Source of the DNA: Bacteroidota bacterium
GTDB lineage: Bacteria > Bacteroidota > Bacteroidia > Flavobacteriales > Weeksellaceae
Length of the DNA stretch: 31,073 bases
Assembly (NCBI GenBank): GCA_023457935.1
Contig: JAEXBA010000018.1
Span: forward strand, 1 to 31,073
Direction: 5' to 3'
Program-made: the position numbers and the translations under genes
Part shown: positions 12,746 through 20,262 of the stretch, in pieces
Position numbering within the stretch: the first letter of the stretch is position 1
Layout: each line of letters begins with the position of its first letter
The notes under the pieces: model-generated
Seen by the model: only the letters and a program-made list of their open reading frames with translations
Database searches by the model: none
Told to the model about the DNA's origin: nothing

Positions 12746-15199
12746 ATGAACAAATTATACACACTACTGTTTTTCTGCTTTGCAGTTTTCTGCCATTCAC
12801 AAAACGTAACTTTTACCGATATTGAGTTTAAAAATTACCTGGTGAATGCTGTACCTGCGGATTCTGTTGCAAAAGATACAGCCGGAAACTGGGTTGCCGT
12901 TGATACAAACGGTGATGGCGAAATACAGATTTCGGAAGCGCTGCAGATTAAATTTCTTCGCGTAATTCCTCCGGCAATGATTACCTCGGTTGAGGGAATA
13001 AAAAGCTTCAGCACTGCTGATTCGTTAGAGTTGGACAATCTGGAGATGATTGATGCGCTTGATCTAAGCAATATGCCAAGTCTGAAAAAAGTTTCCGCTC
13101 AGGGAAATATTTTCCTGCAGTCTTTCAATGTTTCGGGAAGCACACTTCTGGAGAGTATTGCGGTGAGCGGTGGCAATATTCCCACGATAAATCTTTCGGG
13201 ACTTCCGCTGCTGAAAAATGTGACTGCCGGAAACAACAGTACTTCCATAAATTTTACAGGCAGCACTTCTATTGAGAATCTTAACCTTTCAGGAAATATG
13301 CTTTCTGCATTAGATTTACAGCTGTTCCCGAATTTAAAAAATGTTGATGTTACTGGCAATTTCGTGATTACGACGTTGAATGCCAGCGGACTTAATCAGT
13401 TATTAACGTTGCGGTGTGGCTTTAATTCTCTAACAAATTTAAACGTTCAAAATACGCCACTCCTAAACCTGATTGAGGCAGGGAATAATAATCTGACAAC
13501 CCTTGATGTCAGCTCGTCACCTCAACTCAAATCCCTGAGCTTAAACGATAATCAGCTTACCCATATCAGTTTAATCTCCAATCCTCTTTTGGAAGACCTT
13601 ATTCTATCGTATAATTACCTTACGCTGCTTGATCTTCATGCAAACAGTAATCTCGTTATTGTGGAAGCAGATACTAACGAATTGCAGACTCTTATTATTA
13701 AGAACGGAATCGTTGACGAAATTTATTACGAAGATAACCCTGACTTAATCTATATATGCGCTGATGACAGCGAAACAGCTGCACTTGTTGCCAATAATAC
13801 AGCAATGGGACTCACTAACTGTGTAGTAAATTCATACTGTACCTTCACGCCTGGCGGAACTTATTACACCGTTGCCGGAAGCACCAGATTTGACAGCGAT
13901 GCAAACGGTTGTGATACTGCCGATCTTTTACTGCCGAATCAAAAATTTGCAGTAACCTCGGGAGCAACTACTAATGAAATTATAGGAAACATAACCGGGA
14001 ATTACGCGATTCCTATAATGTCCGGAACACACACCATTACACCGGTGCTGGAAAATCCGTCCTATTTCATTGTTACGCCTTCAACTTTAACTGTAGATTT
14101 TCCAACGCAGACAAGTCCAGTTAACCAAAATTTCTGTGTTTCAGCAAATGGAAACCATAATGACCTGGAAACTGCAATAATTCCTATGAATGATTCGGTT
14201 CCGGGGTATAATGTAACCTACAAAATAATAATCAGAAATAAAGGTACTACAGTTCAGTCCGGAAATTTAGCTCTTAGTTATGATGACAGTGTAATTAATT
14301 TCGTCAATGCAGACGTTGTTCCCACTTCACAGTCAGTCGGTACTCTAAACTGGAATTTCACTAATCTCGCACCTTTTGAGCTGGACGAAGTTTTTGTGAC
14401 ATTTGCCCTGAATGCGCCAACGGCAACTCCACCTTTAAACAGCGGCGACATCCTTACTTTTACTTCCGTTGTCACTGCTGGAACAGACGAAACTCCGGCC
14501 GACAATACTTTTGTCCTGAATGAAACCGTGGTAAATTCTTTTGATCCGAACGATAAAACCTGTCTGGAAGGAGCTTCCATCACGCAGACAGAAGTTGGGG
14601 ATTATGTGCATTATCTGATAAGATTTGAAAACAACGGAACGGCAAACGCGCAGAATATTGTGGTGAAAGACGTTATTGACACCTCAAAATTCGACCTCAA
14701 TTCACTTGTTGTAATGAATACAAGTCATAATGCAATTACAAAAATTACTTCGCCCAACACGATAGAATTTATTTTCGAAAACATTCAGCTTCCTTTTGAT
14801 GATGCTACTAATGATGGCTTTATTATGTTCAAGATTAAAACAAAAGCTACTTTAGTTTTGGGTGACAGCTTCAGCAATACTGCTGATATTTATTTTGATT
14901 ACAACTTCCCAATTACAACAAATACCGCAACAACTACCGTCCAGAATAATCTGTCAACTTATGAAGCAGAAACAGAAAGTTCCGTTATTCTCTATCCCAA
15001 TCCGGTAAAAGAAGTGCTTTATTTCAAATCAGCCGAAAAAGTGAAGAAAGCTGAACTGTTTGATATGTCCGGTCGAATCATTGCTGTCGTTGCAGTTCAA
15101 AATAACAGCGCAAATCTGGCGGATCTGAAAGCAGGAACCTATGTTATTAAAATTCACACAAAAGATACCGTTATCGTTTCAAAGATAATTAAGCGGTAA
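12746..15199 (+). CDS. Secreted leucine-rich-repeat protein with T9SS type A sorting domain
   Basis: An 817-residue exported protein. It has a signal peptide at residues 1-19 (cleavage after CHSQ), then an EF-hand-like calcium loop DTNGDGEIQISEA (53-65). Residues about 85-345 are leucine-rich repeats of the short bacterial LxxLxLxxN type (such as LTTLDVSSSPQLKSLSLNDN). Next is a Cys-containing linker, and about 470-720 is a DUF11/beta-sandwich-like region (SFDPNDKTCLEG, then NNGTANAQNIVVKD). The last 74 residues are a type A T9SS sorting domain (VILYPNPVKEVLYF to TYVIKI and KIIKR). It should be carried across the outer membrane by T9SS and attached to the surface or released. LRR plus DUF11 suggests adhesion or binding, inferred. 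It is a single-gene unit between two terminators. Confidence 0.9.
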   Translation: MNKLYTLLFFCFAVFCHSQNVTFTDIEFKNYLVNAVPADSVAKDTAGNWVAVDTNGDGEIQISEALQIKFLRVIPPAMITSVEGIKSFSTADSLELDNLEMIDALDLSNMPSLKKVSAQGNIFLQSFNVSGSTLLESIAVSGGNIPTINLSGLPLLKNVTAGNNSTSINFTGSTSIENLNLSGNMLSALDLQLFPNLKNVDVTGNFVITTLNASGLNQLLTLRCGFNSLTNLNVQNTPLLNLIEAGNNNLTTLDVSSSPQLKSLSLNDNQLTHISLISNPLLEDLILSYNYLTLLDLHANSNLVIVEADTNELQTLIIKNGIVDEIYYEDNPDLIYICADDSETAALVANNTAMGLTNCVVNSYCTFTPGGTYYTVAGSTRFDSDANGCDTADLLLPNQKFAVTSGATTNEIIGNITGNYAIPIMSGTHTITPVLENPSYFIVTPSTLTVDFPTQTSPVNQNFCVSANGNHNDLETAIIPMNDSVPGYNVTYKIIIRNKGTTVQSGNLALSYDDSVINFVNADVVPTSQSVGTLNWNFTNLAPFELDEVFVTFALNAPTATPPLNSGDILTFTSVVTAGTDETPADNTFVLNETVVNSFDPNDKTCLEGASITQTEVGDYVHYLIRFENNGTANAQNIVVKDVIDTSKFDLNSLVVMNTSHNAITKITSPNTIEFIFENIQLPFDDATNDGFIMFKIKTKATLVLGDSFSNTADIYFDYNFPITTNTATTTVQNNLSTYEAETESSVILYPNPVKEVLYFKSAEKVKKAELFDMSGRIIAVVAVQNNSANLADLKAGTYVIKIHTKDTVIVSKIIKR

Positions 15200-15218
15200 A
15201 TCTGGGATTAACCCACAT

Positions 15219-15252
15219 AAAAAAGACCTCGCAGCAACTGCAGAGGTCTTTT
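15219..15252 (+). terminator. Terminator after the LRR/T9SS gene
   Basis: AAAGACCTC-GCAG-CAA-CTGC-A-GAGGTCTTT (15221-15250) folds into a long hairpin with one bulged A and ends in a T run. It begins 20 bases after the stop. Confidence 0.85.
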
Positions 15253-15360
15253 CGTTTCCATACTCAAAAAAATCGTGTCTGAACTGAGCATTTCTACTGG
15301 GCTAATTTTTGACAAAGATAAACCCCTTGATGACAGGCAATGACAAACACTTAACAAACA

Positions 15361-15390
15361 AAAAAAATCCCGAACCTAAGTCCGGGATTT
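15361..15390 (-). terminator. Terminator of the rplU-rpmA operon
   Basis: AAATCCCG (15365-15372) and CGGGATTT (15383-15390) form the stem. On the minus strand the seven-A run at 15361-15367 becomes the T tail. It lies 20 bases after the rpmA stop and faces the plus-strand LRR gene. Confidence 0.85.
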
Positions 15391-15410
15391 TATCTTATAA
15401 AACGCTTTAA

Positions 15411-15668
15411 CTATGCGTTTGGCTCTACAGATACGAAAGATCTGTTGTTTGTTTTCTTACGGAAAACTACAGTACCGTCAACCAATGCATGAAGAGTGTG
15501 ATCTTTACCCATTCCCACGTTTTCACCCGGGTGGTGCTGAGTTCCTCTCTGTCTTACGATGATGTTACCGGCAATAGCCTCCTGTCCTCCGAAAATCTTT
15601 ACACCCAATCTTTTAGAGTGAGATTCTCTACCGTTTTTGGAGCTACCAACCCCTTTTTTGTGTGCCAT
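15411..15668 (-). CDS. rpmA: 50S ribosomal protein L27
   Basis: An 85-residue protein, the normal length. It begins MAHKKGVGSSKNGRES, the usual N-terminus that reaches towards the peptidyl-transferase centre, and contains GVKIFGGQ and VRQRGTQHHPGENVGMGKD. There is no Firmicutes-type cleavable leader. It is second in the rplU-rpmA operon (12-base gap) with a strong terminator downstream. Confidence 0.98.
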   Translation of the reverse strand: MAHKKGVGSSKNGRESHSKRLGVKIFGGQEAIAGNIIVRQRGTQHHPGENVGMGKDHTLHALVDGTVVFRKKTNNRSFVSVEPNA

Positions 15669-15680
15669 TTTATTTCAGAA

Positions 15681-16343
15681 TTATTTTTTTGCAGTTAATT
15701 TCTCGATGTTTTCTTTGATGTAAGCATCAAAATCATCGTTTGAAAGAACTCTCTTACCTGATTTTTCTTTCAGTTCTTTACCCAATTCTACCAAAACTTT
15801 TCTGTTGTCGATAGATTCAGAAAGACCGTTTTTCTTCAAAAGGTAGTTCAGTTCGTGATCTTCGCTGAAGTTTACTGTTGCAGCGTCTCCTGTTGCAGCT
15901 TTTACTTCCTTTTCTTCTGCTTTTGAAGCAGCTTTAGGAGCAGCTTTTTCTGCTTTAGGTTCAGCTTTTACAGCTTTTGCTTCAGTAGTTTCAGTTTTAG
16001 CAGTTTCTTTTTTTGCTGTTTTCTTAGCTCCGTCGAAACCGGTAATACCTGTAATCTGAATCTGAGTTAAAGACTGTCTGTGACCGTTCTTTTTCTCATA
16101 ACCTTTTCTTCTTTTCTTTTTGAAGACGATTACCTTATCCGCTTTCACGTGATCCAAAATCTCAGCATCAACAGTGATACCGCTTACAGCCGGGGCGCCA
16201 ACAGTTGTAGAACCGTTTACAGTAAGAAGCACTTTATCGAAAGAAACTTTTCCTCCTTTGTCTCCTTTAAGACGGTTTACAAACAACTTCTGGTCTTGCT
16301 CAACTTTGTATTGAAGCCCTGCTATCTCTACAATTGCAAACAT
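15681..16343 (-). CDS. rplU: 50S ribosomal protein L21 with long C-terminal extension
   Basis: Residues 1-103 are a standard L21: FAIVEIAGLQYKVEQ at the start, then VIVFKKKRRKGYEKKNGHRQ and TQIQITGI at its end. Ordinary L21 stops at about 103 residues, whereas this protein has 220. Residues about 104-155 are an Ala/Lys/Glu-rich low-complexity linker (AEPKAEKAAPKAAS). Residues about 156-220 form a compact, probably helical domain containing ELNYLLKKNGLSESIDNRKV and SNDDFDAYIKENIEKL. Extended L21 proteins occur in Bacteroidota; the role of the extra domain is unknown. The promoter is at 16387-16416. It is co-transcribed with rpmA. Confidence 0.95.
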   Translation of the reverse strand: MFAIVEIAGLQYKVEQDQKLFVNRLKGDKGGKVSFDKVLLTVNGSTTVGAPAVSGITVDAEILDHVKADKVIVFKKKRRKGYEKKNGHRQSLTQIQITGITGFDGAKKTAKKETAKTETTEAKAVKAEPKAEKAAPKAASKAEEKEVKAATGDAATVNFSEDHELNYLLKKNGLSESIDNRKVLVELGKELKEKSGKRVLSNDDFDAYIKENIEKLTAKK

Positions 16344-16386
16344 TGTTTATAAATTTTAATTAGTTAAATACACTTTTTTGAGTGTG

Positions 16387-16416
16387 CAAAAATACAACTT
16401 TTTTCTGAAAAACAAA
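16387..16416 (-). promoter_or_regulatory. Bacteroidota promoter of rplU-rpmA
   Basis: On the minus strand TTTG (16413-16416) is followed after 18 bases by TATTTTTG (16387-16394), matching the -33 TTTG / -7 TAnnTTTG pattern with normal spacing. It lies about 43 bases before the rplU start, and the gap holds no other gene. Confidence 0.7.
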
Positions 16417-16453
16417 GAGTTAAGACAAAAAAATAAGGCTTTAGCAGCTATGA

Positions 16454-17341
16454 TTAATCCTGAATAAGCTCAATAGGATTATTCTTTCTTTTCATTTTTT
16501 CCCTTTCCCGCTCTTCGTGATACCGAATCAGCTCCACTGTTTCGGTAATTCTTCTCCCGTCTCCGGTCCGTACAACCATTGAGACACCAGGTTGCGAAAG
16601 TTCCTGCCTGATCTGCTTTGTGGGATCATTACGGTATTCTCTGCTGAGTTTTTCATACTGTTTTCTGTTGATTTCCAATGCTTTTTCATTGCCGGCATAA
16701 GCCTGTCGCGTCAAATCCTCTATAAAATCCCAGGATTTAGTTTCAAGACCTATTTTGGAATTGCCTTTCAACATAAACTGATGGGTACCGGTTTTATCAG
16801 TAATCTTTACGATCAAACCCGGCAAACCATAAAATTTATACGGTCCTTCCGGTATAGGGATCTCAGTTGTAAACCAGGCAGTCCACTTTCTGCCTGCGAA
16901 ATCTACCGTTGCTTTCTGACAGGAATAATCCGCAATCTTTTGCATTTCATTGGAAATTTTCCATCCAAAATCGGGTTTTTCAGAAACTTCCAGCGTTTCA
17001 GAGCCAACCATCGTTAACCATGAAACTGAAAAATCCGGATATTTTTTCTTTACGATTTCCGATACATTCCAGTCATCCATGCCGTTGGAAACCGAATAAT
17101 TTCCCGGCGTGTTCTTTTGCTGATCAATAATACTGTTCAGCATAATGGAATCGGAAGCAAATCGGATCTGACCATAGTAAACCGAATGATCTTCAAAAAC
17201 ATCAAGATTCATTATTTCTTTCCGTAGAGAATCAGTTCTCGTACTGTCTGTACGGAACCTGTATTCATAGGTAAAGCGGTGATTCTGGGCCAGGCACAAT
17301 TCAAACGAGAATGCCAGAAAAAGCAGAAGATATCTTTTCAT
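16454..17341 (-). CDS. GLPGLI family exported protein
   Basis: A 295-residue protein with a signal peptide (MKRYLLLFLAFSFELCLAQ, about residues 1-19) and the family's name motif GLPGLI at 172-177, in YKFYGLPGLIVKITD. The central region also carries CQKATVDFAGRKWTAWFT, typical of this Bacteroidota-specific family. The C-terminus is charged (HEEREREKMKRKNN). The start at 17341 was preferred to an in-frame codon seven residues upstream because it begins the signal peptide. The function is unknown; members are often found near TonB-dependent receptors or ribosomal genes. Confidence 0.88.
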   Translation of the reverse strand: MKRYLLLFLAFSFELCLAQNHRFTYEYRFRTDSTRTDSLRKEIMNLDVFEDHSVYYGQIRFASDSIMLNSIIDQQKNTPGNYSVSNGMDDWNVSEIVKKKYPDFSVSWLTMVGSETLEVSEKPDFGWKISNEMQKIADYSCQKATVDFAGRKWTAWFTTEIPIPEGPYKFYGLPGLIVKITDKTGTHQFMLKGNSKIGLETKSWDFIEDLTRQAYAGNEKALEINRKQYEKLSREYRNDPTKQIRQELSQPGVSMVVRTGDGRRITETVELIRYHEEREREKMKRKNNPIELIQD

Positions 17342-17359
17342 TGCTTGCGAGCTAAGTGA

Positions 17360-17367
17360 CAAAAATA
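17360..17367 (-). promoter_or_regulatory. -7 element (TATTTTTG) for the GLPGLI gene
   Basis: An exact TAnnTTTG match on the minus strand, 18 bases upstream of the GLPGLI ATG. It stands back to back with a plus-strand element at 17419-17426 in the divergent gap. No clear -33. Confidence 0.42.
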
Positions 17368-17418
17368 GTGTTTAAATATAAAAGAGTAAACGAATCACAA
17401 TATAGACCATCTTTTTGC

Positions 17419-17426
17419 TAACTTTG
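17419..17426 (+). promoter_or_regulatory. -7 element (TAACTTTG) for the acyltransferase gene
   Basis: An exact TAnnTTTG match 17 bases upstream of the ATG at 17444, in the divergent gap. No clear -33. Confidence 0.42.
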
Positions 17427-17443
17427 ATAAGATAAAGAAATAT

Positions 17444-18532
17444 ATGCAAAGAGATCTCTACATTGATTTTGCCAAAGGACTGGCAACACTTTCCATTATT
17501 TTTATTCATACTGCTTTCTGGAGCGGACAGTACTACATCCCAACGGAAGTGCGCGTGGCCTCGCTGCTTTTTGATGTGCCGCTGTTTTATGCTTTAAGCG
17601 GTATTACCTCCGGCGGCAATGTGGAAAAAACATTTTACCGGCTGCTTAAACTGCAGATCACGTATATGATTTTTGTGACGCTGCTGTTCTTCCTGGATTA
17701 TTTCTTTAAGGTTTTCGGGCTATCGGTTTTCGGGATGGACTGGATGAAAAGTTTCTATTCTACATTCGGCGAAAAATATGTTCCAAGAAATATTTCTACT
17801 GATCCGCAGTGGCAGAATCTTGGGAACTGGTATCTTCATTCCTATACCAATGCAGATACTTTTCCGGTGGTAATGGGCAGCTTCTGGTACCTTAAAGTGT
17901 ACTTTATTCTCACGGTTTTCGGTGTCCTTATTCTCCGCTTTTTCAAACAGCATCTGAACTGGTTCATAGGTATTTGTTTCGGATTAACATTGATTTTCAA
18001 CCTGTTACCGCAGTATTATCCAACTGGTCAGGTGGGTTATGTAGCATTTTATCTTGGGCTCTTCCTTTTGTCTAACAAAATCAGAGGAAAGAAAGTTCCA
18101 ACCCGGTGGATTCCGGTACTTTATGGTATTTTCTTCCTGATTTTGGGACTTATCATCTGGAATTCCGGCTCGGAAATCCTTCTGAAAATGAACAAAGCCA
18201 AGTTCCCGCCGAAACTGCTGTATATTTTCTGGTCATCATTTTCAATTATCACACTATTTGTGCTTTACAACCGTCTGAAAATATCAAAACCCAACTTCAT
18301 TACCAACATCGGTACGAATGCTATTTTTTATTATTTCGCCCAGGGAATCAGCTCTTCGCTCGTTTATTTCGCAGTAGTTCCGCTCGAAGATAAAATGCCG
18401 TGGTGGCTGCTGATGTGTTTGATTTTTGTTCTGAACGTTGTTTTGGCGGTATTTATTGCCGGGCTGCTTAAGAAGTTTGATGATCTGGGCTGGAAGTGGC
18501 TGACTTTTCTGCGCAAAAAAACCGCTCTGTAA
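17444..18532 (+). CDS. Acyltransferase 3 family integral membrane protein
   Basis: A 362-residue protein with about ten hydrophobic segments. The opening RDLYIDFAKGLATLSIIFIH is the typical Acyl_transf_3 start (R-x-x-D-x-x-K/R-G and a membrane histidine, here H22). LFDVPLFYALSG follows, also typical. Family members transfer acetyl or other acyl groups to sugars, lipids or envelope polymers at the cytoplasmic membrane. There is no glycan gene nearby, so the acceptor cannot be named. It is a single-gene unit, divergent from the GLPGLI gene. Confidence 0.85.
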   Translation: MQRDLYIDFAKGLATLSIIFIHTAFWSGQYYIPTEVRVASLLFDVPLFYALSGITSGGNVEKTFYRLLKLQITYMIFVTLLFFLDYFFKVFGLSVFGMDWMKSFYSTFGEKYVPRNISTDPQWQNLGNWYLHSYTNADTFPVVMGSFWYLKVYFILTVFGVLILRFFKQHLNWFIGICFGLTLIFNLLPQYYPTGQVGYVAFYLGLFLLSNKIRGKKVPTRWIPVLYGIFFLILGLIIWNSGSEILLKMNKAKFPPKLLYIFWSSFSIITLFVLYNRLKISKPNFITNIGTNAIFYYFAQGISSSLVYFAVVPLEDKMPWWLLMCLIFVLNVVLAVFIAGLLKKFDDLGWKWLTFLRKKTAL

Positions 18533-18567
18533 AAACAAAGCGGCCCAGTTATAAAATATATAGTGTA

Positions 18568-18828
18568 TTAATTGCTTGATCTGTTTCCGTTACCTCTTGC
18601 AACAACAGCAATAAGGATAATTAGAAGTACTGCACCGATAATCCAGTAAAGCGGATTGGTAAACCACTCTTCAGTAGTGGTTGTCGTAGTGGTTTCTGTG
18701 GTAGTTACATCCACATCAAGAGGTTTTGTGGCATCCTGTGCGAAAGCAATTACGGTTGAGAATAACATTACTGTAAGCAGCATTAGTTTTTCGAATTTTC
18801 TTTTGATAAGTGTCCCTGTAGTTTTCAT
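18568..18828 (-). CDS. Small Thr-rich single-pass membrane protein of unknown function
   Basis: An 86-residue protein. Residues about 1-31 form a signal peptide ending in VIAFAQ. Residues 38-53 are an acidic, threonine-rich stretch (VDVTTTETTTTTTTEE). Residues about 61-79 are a transmembrane helix (LYWIIGAVLLIILIAVV), and the tail is short and basic (ARGNGNRSSN). The acidic Thr segment would face the periplasm. No family was recognised. It is convergent with the acyltransferase gene. Confidence 0.65.
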   Translation of the reverse strand: MKTTGTLIKRKFEKLMLLTVMLFSTVIAFAQDATKPLDVDVTTTETTTTTTTEEWFTNPLYWIIGAVLLIILIAVVARGNGNRSSN

Positions 18829-18984
18829 AATTTATTCTTTAAAGTTATGCTGTACATTTTTCAACTAAAGTGCCAAATCACGGATTAATGTGAATAATGT
18901 AACCGCCGAGTATGAATCATGAAAAAACACACGCGATTTCTTCCCTTTTTTGATAATAATTTTAAATTTACCAAAATTTAGAAG

Positions 18985-19563
18985 ATGTTTAAACTGAAAC
19001 TTCCGACAGACCCCCGGTGGGCCAATATTGCAGAAGGCAACCTGGAAGAAATTCTTACCGATCATGCCTGGTGCGAACAGAAAGCCGCTACCAATGCGAT
19101 TTCTCTGATTACAATGCTTCCTGAATATCCGGAAATTGTGACAGAACTTCTGGCGATTGCGCAGGAAGAGCTCGATCATTTCAATCAGGTTCACGAAATC
19201 ATCAAAAAACGCGGGATGGAGTTCGGCCGTGCCCGCAAAGACGATTACGTAAACGATCTTTTCAAGTTTATTGTTCAGGGTTCAAGGGAAGATCTCATCA
19301 TCGACAAAATGCTTTTTGCAGCGATGATTGAAGCCAGAAGCTGCGAACGCTTCAAAGTACTCACCGAAAACATCAACGATGAAGAGCTAAAAACCTTCTA
19401 CCGCGAACTGATGATTTCCGAAGCCAATCATTACACCACATTCATCGGGTTTGCGAGACAGCTTGGCGATCCTGAAAAGGTAAACAGGCGCTGGGAAGAA
19501 TGGCTGGAATACGAAGCTAAAATCATCCAGAGCTATGGCAACAAAGAAACGATACACGGATAA
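18985..19563 (+). CDS. miaE: tRNA-(ms2io6A)-hydroxylase MiaE
   Basis: A 192-residue ferritin-like diiron monooxygenase that hydroxylates the isopentenyl chain of ms2i6A37 in tRNA. The metal ligands are visible: E31 in CEQKAA, E62 and H65 in EELDHF, E116 in IEARSCERF, and E146 and H149 in EANHY. Length is normal. It depends on the MiaA and MiaB products; miaB starts at the left edge of the window. Use of MiaE implies oxygen-dependent modification. The next gene is 21 bases downstream, suggesting co-transcription. Confidence 0.93.
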   Translation: MFKLKLPTDPRWANIAEGNLEEILTDHAWCEQKAATNAISLITMLPEYPEIVTELLAIAQEELDHFNQVHEIIKKRGMEFGRARKDDYVNDLFKFIVQGSREDLIIDKMLFAAMIEARSCERFKVLTENINDEELKTFYRELMISEANHYTTFIGFARQLGDPEKVNRRWEEWLEYEAKIIQSYGNKETIHG

Positions 19564-19584
19564 ATTTACTTCCGTTTAAAAGAA

Positions 19585-20205
19585 ATGAAAAGAATAAGAA
19601 CTGAAAATATCGTCAATCTGCTGGTAAAGTCTTTTTTTCAGGGACTGCTGATTATCGGTCCGTTTGCGGTAACGGTTTGGATTATCTGGTATATCGTTTC
19701 TTCCATCGACAATATCATTCCGGCACTTTCAGAAAAAGTATATCCCGGAATTACCTTTCTGATTGTCATTCTTACGACAACCTTAATCGGTTTTCTCGGT
19801 AATAAGTTCATAATCGGCCGGTTTATCGTCGACAGTTTCGATTACATTCTTGAACATACGCCCGGAATAAAATTCATCTACACCTCACTAAAGGATGTGA
19901 TGACTTCCTTTGTCGGCGACAAAAAAAAGTTCAACAGACCTGTTCTCATAAAAACATCGGCCGATCCGGAAATGTGGCGAATCGGATTTCTCACCCAGGG
20001 CGATCTTTCCTCGGTAGGTTTTCCTGAATATGTTTCGGTATATCTTCCGCACGCCTATGCCGTTTCGGGCTGGGTTGTATTTGCGCTGGGAACCGATGTG
20101 GTTGAACTTGAAAATATCAGTGCGGCACAGGCAATGAAGTTTGCGGTTTCGGGCGGAGTCGCAGGATTTCATTCGGATGACAACATTTTTAAAGCCCCGG
20201 AATAG
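19585..20205 (+). CDS. DUF502 family membrane protein
   Basis: A 206-residue protein. It has two hydrophobic segments (about residues 16-39 and 52-72) and the DUF502 signatures FFQGLLIIGPFAVTVWIIWY, EHTPGIKFIYTSLKDV and PHAYAVSGWVVF. The C-terminal half is soluble. The family is widespread and uncharacterised. It lies between miaE (21 bases) and the tryptophanase gene (57 bases) on the same strand. Confidence 0.88.
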   Translation: MKRIRTENIVNLLVKSFFQGLLIIGPFAVTVWIIWYIVSSIDNIIPALSEKVYPGITFLIVILTTTLIGFLGNKFIIGRFIVDSFDYILEHTPGIKFIYTSLKDVMTSFVGDKKKFNRPVLIKTSADPEMWRIGFLTQGDLSSVGFPEYVSVYLPHAYAVSGWVVFALGTDVVELENISAAQAMKFAVSGGVAGFHSDDNIFKAPE

Positions 20206-20207
20206 TC

Positions 20208-20242
20208 TGACATTCATTACTGTATACTATTAAAAAATGTCA
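20208..20242 (+). promoter_or_regulatory. Inverted repeat in the tryptophanase leader
   Basis: TGACATT (20208-20214) and AATGTCA (20236-20242) form a 7-bp inverted repeat with a 21-base AT-rich middle, 20 bases before the tnaA ATG. It could be a repressor site or a weak RNA hairpin. No TnaC-like leader peptide is visible in the 57-base gap. Confidence 0.3.
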
Positions 20243-20262
20243 AACCTGTTCAAAAAAATATT

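Noticed and set aside
18533..18567. Terminator between the acyltransferase gene and the small Thr-rich gene
   Set aside because: Only a weak CCGCT/AGCGG pairing with a long loop that overlaps the coding end and has no T run.
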